Notes under the pieces: model-generated | Told to the model about the DNA's origin: nothing | Seen by the model: the letters and a program-made list of their open reading frames with translations, nothing else | The model's database searches: none | In this document: one piece after another, positions 1 to 5,326 of the stretch | Layout of the letters: the number at the start of each line of letters is the position of its first letter | How positions within the stretch are numbered: the first letter of the stretch is position 1 | Origin: Gammaproteobacteria bacterium | GTDB taxonomy: Bacteria; Pseudomonadota; Gammaproteobacteria; JALTLT01 | Assembly (NCBI GenBank): GCA_027001815.1 | Contig: JALTLT010000357.1 | Coordinates: 1 to 11,370, forward strand | DNA length: 11,370 nucleotides | Direction of reading: 5' to 3' | Position numbers and translations under genes: made by a program

Positions 1-342
1 CTCAAGAACGTCACCTACAACGAGCCCTTCTTTCCGGGACACTTCCCGCAGAGCCCCGTCTTTCCCGGGGTCCTGATTCTCGAGGCGATGGCCCAGGCGA
101 CCGGCATCTACGCGGTCAAGAAGAGGGGATATCTTCCCCAGGACAACATGGTCTACTACTTCGTCGGTATCGACAAGGCACGCTTCAAGCAGCCGGTGGT
201 GCCGGGGGACCAGATGATCATCACCATGCGCCACCTGCGCACCAAGCGCGGGATCTGGCTCTTCGAGGGTGATACCCGGGTCAACGACAAGGTGGTCTGT
301 TCCGCCAGTGTCATGTGTACAGAGAAGGAAGTGGAGGCTTGA
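1..342 (+). CDS. fabZ: 3-hydroxyacyl-ACP dehydratase FabZ (3' part, 5' end outside window)
   Basis: This is the dehydration step of type II fatty acid synthesis in the cytoplasm, converting 3-hydroxyacyl-ACP to trans-2-enoyl-ACP. The frame is open from base 1 and encodes 113 residues before TGA at 340-342. Known FabZ proteins are about 145-155 residues, so roughly 35-40 N-terminal residues lie upstream. The visible part begins just before the hot-dog fold active site: the motif PGHFPQSPVFPGV carries the catalytic His (visible residue 14), and LILEAMAQ carries the catalytic Glu (visible residue 28). The downstream order fabZ-lpxA-lpxB is the classic lipid A cluster of proteobacteria, where FabZ and LpxA share the 3-hydroxyacyl-ACP pool. 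The stop codon overlaps the probable TTG start of lpxA, so translation is probably coupled. The identification is secure; only the start is missing. Confidence 0.96.
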   Translation, partial: LKNVTYNEPFFPGHFPQSPVFPGVLILEAMAQATGIYAVKKRGYLPQDNMVYYFVGIDKARFKQPVVPGDQMIITMRHLRTKRGIWLFEGDTRVNDKVVCSASVMCTEKEVEA

Positions 343-1109
343 TCGATCCGCGGGCCATCGTCGATCCCGGCGCGGAACTCGCCGCGGGGGTCGAGGTGGG
401 CCCCTTCGCCATCGTCGGTGCAGGAGTGGTGGTCGGAGAAGGGAGCTCCATCGGCGCCCATGCGCAGATCACCGGCCCCGCCCTCATCGGCCGTGACAAC
501 CGCATCTATCCCTTCGCCTCCATCGGTTGTGATCCCCAGGACAAGAAGTACCGTGGTGAGGAGACCCGCCTCGAGATCGGCGACGGCAATGTGATTCGCG
601 AGTACTGCACGATCAGTCGCGGCACCGGCGACGGCGGCGGCGTGACCCGTATCGGCGACCACAACTGGATCATGGCCTACGTCCACGTGGCCCACGACTG
701 TCTGGTGGGCAGTCATACCATCTTCGCCAACAGCGCCTCGCTGGCCGGTCACGTGGAGGTGGAGGACTGGGTGATCCTCGGTGGCTTCACCCTCGTGCAT
801 CAGTTCTGTCGTATCGGCGCCCACGCCTTCACTGGAATGGGCAGTGCCATCAACATGGACGTGCCACCCTACGTCACCGTCTCCGGTCAGCCCGCCTCGC
901 CCCACGGCATCAATGGTGAGGGGTTGAAACGGCGCGGTTTCACGCCGGATGCGGTGCGCCACATCCGGCGAGCCTACAAGATCCTCTACAAGTCGGGACT
1001 GCGTCTGGAAGAGGCGCGGGCGCGAATCACCGAGATGGCGGCGGAGGTACCGGAGCTGGAGCCGCTGGCGCGGTTTCTGGAGAGGGATGGGCGGGGTATC
1101 CTCCGCTGA
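339..1109 (+). CDS. lpxA: UDP-N-acetylglucosamine O-acyltransferase LpxA
   Basis: This enzyme catalyses the first step of lipid A synthesis, transferring a 3-hydroxyacyl chain from ACP to the 3-OH of UDP-GlcNAc in the cytoplasm. With a TTG start at 339 the protein has 256 residues (E. coli LpxA has 262) and begins LIDPRAIVDPGAELA, the usual LpxA N-terminus. An ATG at 315 would add eight untypical residues and deepen the overlap with fabZ. AAGGAA at 325-330 sits 8 nt before the TTG, which supports it. Left-handed beta-helix hexapeptide repeats fill about residues 1-185, followed by the helical C-terminal domain starting near GEGLKRRGF. The catalytic His is His119 in VAHDCLVG, with the conserved partner His116. 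The residue matching the E. coli acyl-length ruler Gly173 is Met167, as in Pseudomonas aeruginosa, which suggests preference for a C10 hydroxyacyl chain. The family call is certain; start choice and chain length are inferences. Confidence 0.96.
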   Translation: MIDPRAIVDPGAELAAGVEVGPFAIVGAGVVVGEGSSIGAHAQITGPALIGRDNRIYPFASIGCDPQDKKYRGEETRLEIGDGNVIREYCTISRGTGDGGGVTRIGDHNWIMAYVHVAHDCLVGSHTIFANSASLAGHVEVEDWVILGGFTLVHQFCRIGAHAFTGMGSAINMDVPPYVTVSGQPASPHGINGEGLKRRGFTPDAVRHIRRAYKILYKSGLRLEEARARITEMAAEVPELEPLARFLERDGRGILR

Positions 1110-1113
1110 GCCG

Positions 1114-2265
1114 ATGCGTATCGCCATCGTCGCCGGGGAGAGTTCCGGCGATCAGCTTGCCGCCGGCCTGATTCATGCACTCCGCGAGCGCCGGCCAACG
1201 CTCCACTTCGAGGGGGTCGCCGGGCCGCGCATGCAGGAGGCCGGCTGCGAGACCATCGCCCCCATGGAGCGCCTTTCGGTCATGGGGCTGGTGGAGGTGT
1301 TGCGCCATCTGCCGGAACTGCTCTCCCTGCGCCGCGCCCTGGTGCGCCGTTATCTCGAGGACCCTCCCGAACTCTTCATCGGCGTCGACGCCCCCGATTT
1401 CAACCTCGGTCTCGAGGCGGCTCTGCGGCGGGCGGGCATCCCTGTCGTCCACTACGTGAGTCCCTCGGTCTGGGCGTGGCGGCAGGGACGGGTGCGCCGC
1501 ATCGCCAGTGCGGTCGACCGCATGCTGACGCTGTTTTCCTTCGAGGCCGATTTCTATCGGCGGCACGGTGTCGATGTCCGCTTCGTCGGTCACCCCTTCG
1601 CCGACGCCATTCCCCTCCGGGCCGACCGGGCAGCGGCCCGCGAGGCCCTCGACATCCCCGGGGGGGGTGAGGTGGTTGCCCTCCTGCCCGGCAGTCGGCG
1701 GGGAGAGGTGGGGCGGCTCGCCGCCCCCTTTCTCGAGACTGCCAGGCGCCTGGCGGCGATGCGGCCGGGTCTCCGTTTCCTGGTGCCGCTGGCCAGTCGT
1801 CCAGTGGGTCACATCTTCGAGCGGGAGCTGCAGCGGGTGGGCGGGGAGCTGCCCGTGCAGACCGTGCAGGGGAGGGTTCGCGAGGTGCTCGCCGCATGCG
1901 ACGTGGTGCTGGCCGCGTCGGGTACCGTGACCCTTGAGGCGCTGCTCTTCAAGCGGCCGATGGCGGTCGCCTATCGCCTTTCCCCCCCCACCTATCTGCT
2001 CCTCAAGGGGCTGAGGATGATCAAGGTGGATCATGTCAGCCTGCCCAACCTGCTCGCCGACTCTCCCCTCGTCAAGGAGTTCCTGCAGGCGGATGTTCAG
2101 CCCGCGGCGATGGCTGCGGAACTGGAACGGCTGCTGGAGCTGCCGGAGGAGGAGCGGAGAGAGTGGCTCGCAGCGTGCGATGCCATCCACCGCTCGCTCA
2201 GAAAGGATGCGGACCGTCGAGCCGCCGATGCGGTACTGGAACTCATCGATGGTGAACGGAGGTGA
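1114..2265 (+). CDS. lpxB: Lipid-A-disaccharide synthase LpxB
   Basis: This membrane-associated GT19 glycosyltransferase joins UDP-2,3-diacylglucosamine and lipid X to form the lipid A disaccharide. The ATG at 1114 lies 4 nt after the lpxA stop and gives 383 residues, matching the 382 of E. coli. A longer reading frame starting at 949 overlaps lpxA and has no family support. Visible motifs, in order, are the N-terminal GESSGDQLA, FIGVDAPDFN (with the conserved Asp of the acceptor site), YVSPSVWAWRQGR, FVGHPFAD, the donor-binding LLPGSRRGEV, and ASGTVTLEALL near the C-terminal nucleotide site. No strong Shine-Dalgarno is visible (GGCGGGG about 15 nt upstream is poor), so translation probably depends on coupling to lpxA. 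The stop at 2263-2265 is only 6 nt from the stop of the convergent minus-strand gene. Confidence 0.97.
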   Translation: MRIAIVAGESSGDQLAAGLIHALRERRPTLHFEGVAGPRMQEAGCETIAPMERLSVMGLVEVLRHLPELLSLRRALVRRYLEDPPELFIGVDAPDFNLGLEAALRRAGIPVVHYVSPSVWAWRQGRVRRIASAVDRMLTLFSFEADFYRRHGVDVRFVGHPFADAIPLRADRAAAREALDIPGGGEVVALLPGSRRGEVGRLAAPFLETARRLAAMRPGLRFLVPLASRPVGHIFERELQRVGGELPVQTVQGRVREVLAACDVVLAASGTVTLEALLFKRPMAVAYRLSPPTYLLLKGLRMIKVDHVSLPNLLADSPLVKEFLQADVQPAAMAAELERLLELPEEERREWLAACDAIHRSLRKDADRRAADAVLELIDGERR

Positions 2266-2271
2266 TGCGGC

Positions 2272-4374
2272 TCAGAAACTGAGGCGGTAACCCAGGTGGA
2301 ACCAGTACATGTGGTTGTCCTGCACCGCGTCGGAGAGTTGCAGGTTGGACCATTCGCCACCCACCTCCGCCTCCACCTGCTGGCGGCGGGCGAAGCGGTA
2401 ATCGAGTCGCACCGAGGGTGAGAGAGTGATCTGGGCACCGTCGTCCACCCGGTTGTCGCGCAGATCGAGACGTAGTCGGGGGTTGATGCGCAGCCCCCGA
2501 CCGAGCGGGAATCGGCTGTTCACGCTCAAGGAGAGGGTGTCCGCGGAGTCCGTGTCGGAGTAGCGCATGCCGAGCAGGGTACTGTCCCCATCCACCAGCA
2601 GGTCGCTGCCGATGAGCTGGAGACTGAGAAAGAGGTCCGGTCCTGTGGCCGGTATCCCCTCCACTCCTCCCGAGGTGACGGTGGCCGTGGTGCGGGTGAC
2701 GGTGAGGTCACCGCTGAGCGTGAAGCGGTCGGTGAGGGGCCGGGAGAGGCCTGCGGAACCGCTGGTGGTGACGGAGGTGCGGTCCAGGGCGAGCTGGCGG
2801 GTCTCCTCCTCCGAGTGGCTGCGCAGGAAGGTATCCATGGTCACGTCTCCCTGGCCGATGAGGGCGTTGCCGAGGGTGAGCATGGGGCTGGTGCGGCAAT
2901 CGTAGCGCCAGTGGAAAGAGGTGCGTCCAGGCAGGCTCCAGTTGCCGAACAGCATGAAGATATTGAGCCTGTTGAAAGAGGTGTCGTAGTCGAGAAGACC
3001 GAAGAGGGAACGCCCGTCCCGCAGGTAGCGTAGCTCCAGACCCACCGCCTGGCGGTCGGTGACCCCGGCCACCTGTTGATGGAAGAGGTAGCCGGTGGTG
3101 CCCCAGGCCTTGTCGGAGGTACTCAGTTCCACGCTTGTACCGAGGAAGAGACGCTCGCTGTCGGGACCCTCCTCGGTGCTCCGCACCGGCAGGCCGGTGA
3201 CCGCGGTGAGGCGGGTCCGTTGGTTGATCCGCCACCCCCCCCACAGGCCATCGAAACGTCCCATCACCCCTCCAGAGGAGCTGTTCTGACGGCCGGCGCG
3301 CAGCTTGAGACGATGGTCCGCATCGGAACCCTCCAGGTAGAGATAGCTGACCCGGGCGCCGCTGTTGTCGCCTCCGTCGAGAAAGTCGTTGGTGTAGCCG
3401 GCGGTGACGCGGCCCCCCAGATCGTAGTCGTCGGTGCGCAGCCGGCTGTGGAGATCGAGGTCGGAATAGAGGGCCGACTGGGTCACCACTTCGTTGCTGT
3501 CCGAATTGAAGTTGTTCTGGTCGCGCCGGTAGTACTGGGAGAAACTTCCGCGGCTGTTCCAGCGCAGGCGACTCGGCGAAGGGGGCTCCCCGCGGGCCGC
3601 CTTCGGTCGCTTGCGGGCGGTGAGGATCGCCGCCAGGCGCTGGCGGACACGACCGGCACCCTCTCCCTCCGGATATCGCTCCAGGTAGTGTCGGTATTCC
3701 GCCTTGGCGTGGGCGAGCTGGCCGTTGCGCTCGCGGGCGAGACCCAGATATTCGAGCGCATCCCGGGTGTACGGGTTCTCCGGCATGCGCAGTACCTTGG
3801 TGTAGAGCTGGATGGCGCGGCTCCACTCCTTGCGCACCATCGCCTGACGCGCTTCCTCCATCAGCTCCGCCACCCGTCGGAACTCTCCCTCTGCAGGGGG
3901 AACCGGCGACGGCAGCCGGGCCTCTTCCCGGGTAGAGGGCGCCACGGCCGCCGTCTCCTTCGCGCGTGACCCGAACAGGATGCTGAGCCGTCCCCCGGCC
4001 GGATCCGGCAACACCCGAGTCGGGGTCGTGCGGCGGAAGCGGATCACCAGGTTGCCACCGCTGCCGTTGACGGAGGCGGTGAACTGCACCTGTTCGATCC
4101 AGTGCCGCTCGTCGGGGGCCCAGCTCCAGGAGCCGACCGGCTCTTCGGGACGCGGGTTGTGCAGCAGGATGGAGAGGGTGCGCCCCTCCCCGCCACTGGA
4201 GTGGCCGACCGGGTTGAGGGGAGGAGTGAAACGGATCACCAGCCTTCCACCGCGGGCGCCGGTGGCGAGTTCGATGTCGGCCGAATCCCCGCCCACGCTT
4301 TCCGCCCGGACCGGCGATAGCGAGGTCAGCGCGAGGAGCGTGACGAAGAGCAGCGGAAGGGGGAGACGGTTCAT
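2272..4374 (-). CDS. Predicted outer-membrane beta-barrel protein with N-terminal beta domain and TPR-like region
   Basis: The start is the ATG at 4374, 11 nt after the stop of the upstream 160-residue gene, with GGTGAG 10 nt before it. The same frame is open further upstream but only as a shadow of that gene. The 700-residue product starts with a signal peptide (hydrophobic stretch about 4-20, probable cleavage after PVRA at residue 24). Residues about 30-135 are a beta-rich domain with two similar halves (RLVIRF and NLVIRF). Residues about 167-255 form TPR-like helices. From about 268 to the end the sequence alternates short amphipathic strands and polar loops, with a C-terminal Phe (GYRLSF), as in outer-membrane barrels. 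There is no CxxCH. Next to two exported multiheme cytochromes, a role as the barrel of a porin-cytochrome conduit is plausible, but I do not recognise the family by sequence. It could instead be a polysaccharide export or surface protein. Confidence 0.8.
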   Translation of the reverse strand: MNRLPLPLLFVTLLALTSLSPVRAESVGGDSADIELATGARGGRLVIRFTPPLNPVGHSSGGEGRTLSILLHNPRPEEPVGSWSWAPDERHWIEQVQFTASVNGSGGNLVIRFRRTTPTRVLPDPAGGRLSILFGSRAKETAAVAPSTREEARLPSPVPPAEGEFRRVAELMEEARQAMVRKEWSRAIQLYTKVLRMPENPYTRDALEYLGLARERNGQLAHAKAEYRHYLERYPEGEGAGRVRQRLAAILTARKRPKAARGEPPSPSRLRWNSRGSFSQYYRRDQNNFNSDSNEVVTQSALYSDLDLHSRLRTDDYDLGGRVTAGYTNDFLDGGDNSGARVSYLYLEGSDADHRLKLRAGRQNSSSGGVMGRFDGLWGGWRINQRTRLTAVTGLPVRSTEEGPDSERLFLGTSVELSTSDKAWGTTGYLFHQQVAGVTDRQAVGLELRYLRDGRSLFGLLDYDTSFNRLNIFMLFGNWSLPGRTSFHWRYDCRTSPMLTLGNALIGQGDVTMDTFLRSHSEEETRQLALDRTSVTTSGSAGLSRPLTDRFTLSGDLTVTRTTATVTSGGVEGIPATGPDLFLSLQLIGSDLLVDGDSTLLGMRYSDTDSADTLSLSVNSRFPLGRGLRINPRLRLDLRDNRVDDGAQITLSPSVRLDYRFARRQQVEAEVGGEWSNLQLSDAVQDNHMYWFHLGYRLSF

Positions 4375-4385
4375 GGCGCAGGGTC

Positions 4386-4868
4386 TCACCGGTGGCGATC
4401 CTGACGGACCGGCATCATGGAGATCTCGATGGAGCGGATGTCCCGTCCCTGACCGACGCGGAATTCCATCGGGCCGGTGAAACGGATCTCCAGGAGCAGG
4501 CGGCCGTCGGTGGCCGTCTCGAGGGTCACCTGGGAGAACCATTCGGTGTCGTCGCCGTGTGCGTCGATTCCCTCCCTCTGCAGGGGAAGTCGGGAGAGGG
4601 GCTCGCAGGGGGGAGGCGCCTCCACCTCCACCAGCAGCAGGCTGCCCCGCGCCGGAGGATGGTGAAGGAGATAGCGCACGGGGCAGTTGAACTGTACCCT
4701 TAGCACCCCGCGACCGAGGGTGGTCTCCTCGACCTGCGCCCCGGAGAGGAGGTGTCCAGAGACCGGCTGGGCGGACGGGCCCTTCCAGAGCATCCCCACC
4801 GCCAGCACCAGGAGTGGCAACAGGAGGCGCCTGGCCCGAAAATTGTGTGAAGCCGCTTGATATTGCAT
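4386..4868 (-). CDS. Secreted or membrane-anchored beta-rich protein of unknown function
   Basis: The ATG at 4868 has TAAGGA (plus-strand 4878-4883) 9 nt upstream, which supports the start. The 160-residue product has a basic N-terminus (RARR, residues 11-14), a hydrophobic segment at 15-27 and a possible cleavage site near PSA (33), so it is exported or anchored. The rest alternates beta strands: VLRVQF (about 55-60), SLLLVEVE (76-83), then EWFSQVTLET, LLLEIRF (124-130) and SIEISM near the end. This pattern resembles the N-terminal domain of the next gene's product (HWIEQVQF followed by NLVIRF), so the two may share a domain, possibly AMIN-like. The genes are 11 nt apart and surely cotranscribed. 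No enzyme motif is visible and no function can be assigned. An accessory periplasmic partner of the downstream barrel is a reasonable guess. Confidence 0.7.
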   Translation of the reverse strand: MQYQAASHNFRARRLLLPLLVLAVGMLWKGPSAQPVSGHLLSGAQVEETTLGRGVLRVQFNCPVRYLLHHPPARGSLLLVEVEAPPPCEPLSRLPLQREGIDAHGDDTEWFSQVTLETATDGRLLLEIRFTGPMEFRVGQGRDIRSIEISMMPVRQDRHR

Positions 4869-4982
4869 TCGAGTTTGTCCTTACAAACAGAATATTCCGT
4901 ATATTGAAGGGTGACGATCTGTTCCCGGCCCGCTCTGCCGGTGTCTGCACGCCTGGGGCGCCCGATTGCACCGCTTTTCGTT

Positions 4983-5008
4983 CAAGCCGCAGCGATGGCT
5001 ACGCCTTG
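4983..5008. repeat. Short palindromic hairpin
   Basis: Arms CAAGCCGCAGC (4983-4993) and GCTACGCCTTG (4998-5008) pair at 9 of 11 positions around the loop GATG. The apex (AGC, 4-nt loop, GCT) is like the apex of the larger palindrome inside the element at 5077-5326 (AGC-GGTG-GCT), so the two may be diverged members of one extragenic palindrome family. No T-tract follows on either strand, so it is not a typical terminator. Confidence 0.5.
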
Positions 5009-5076
5009 CGCTTCAGGGTGGCACACTCGAACGCGCCAGACGCACATCCATCCGGTAGCTTCACGCAACTTTCGGG

Positions 5077-5326
5077 CTAGCCCGGATATTGCACCAAGGA
5101 TCCGGTTTCAGGGTGAAGCTGGCGAAGCAGATTGGACGATCGTCCGAAAAAGCATAGCGGTGGCTATGGTTTGAGGAGGATCGTTCAATATGCGAAGCCA
5201 GATTCGGTCTGAAACCGGATAGGCACAAACCGTACCTCGGCCATTGCCTCGATCATCGCTCCAGCCCAATCATTTCAAGATGGAATCTCCATCACTCGCG
5301 CCGCCTTGGCGCAATATCCGGGCTAG
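5077..5326. mobile_element. MITE-like non-autonomous element, 250 bp with 23-bp terminal inverted repeats
   Basis: The left end at 5077-5099 and the right end at 5304-5326 are inverted copies with 22 of 23 positions matching (left end begins CTAGCCCGGATATTGC). Both ends start with CTAG, which is itself palindromic, so CTAG could be either part of the repeat or a duplicated 4-bp target. No transposase gene is inside; the interior is mostly a 121-nt imperfect palindrome. The right end overlaps the 3' end of the 28-heme cytochrome gene: the stop codon TAG (plus-strand 5323-5325) lies in the CTAG. Short length, long terminal repeats, a foldable core and lack of coding capacity fit a MITE mobilised by a related insertion sequence. 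The IS family cannot be named from sequence alone. Confidence 0.75.
5100..5220. repeat. 121-nt imperfect palindrome forming the core of the MITE-like element
   Basis: The outer 12 bases on each side are perfect inverted repeats: ATCCGGTTTCAG at 5100-5111 and CTGAAACCGGAT at 5209-5220. Going inward, further matching blocks follow (GAA, CTGGC, ATTG.ACGATC), ending in the hairpin CATAGC-GGTG-GCTATG at 5153-5168. The left arm also holds a perfect 12-bp palindrome GGACGATCGTCC at 5134-5145. As RNA this could fold into one long stem. Confidence 0.7.

Larger units (their letters stand above)
4869..5322. other. Gene-free stretch between the cytochrome gene and the envelope gene pair
   Basis: No credible coding region is visible in these 454 bases; small open frames here lack ribosome binding sites and family features. 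The left part (4869-4920) is AT-rich, includes the palindrome GAATATTC at 4890-4897, and probably holds the promoter of the 160-residue gene, but I could not assign convincing -35/-10 boxes. A 26-nt hairpin lies at 4983-5008. The right part is the 250-bp MITE-like element described separately. No clear rho-independent terminator (hairpin plus T-tract) is visible. Confidence 0.7.

Noticed and set aside
156..1127. Open frame of 323 codons on the minus strand
   Set aside because: It is antisense to fabZ and lpxA; composition is typical of a high-GC shadow frame.
1027..2190. Open frame of 387 codons on the minus strand
   Set aside because: It is antisense to lpxB, which is certain from motifs and length.
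3076..3969. Open frame of 297 codons on the plus strand
   Set aside because: It lies antisense to the barrel protein gene in high-GC sequence and has no recognisable domain.
4925..4941. GC-rich hairpin CCGGC-N7-GCCGG as a terminator
   Set aside because: The stem is only 5 bp and no T-tract follows on either strand.
4375..4971. N-terminal extension of the barrel protein frame to 899 codons
   Set aside because: The extension overlaps the upstream 160-residue gene in another frame; a signal peptide and ribosome binding site support the start at 4374.
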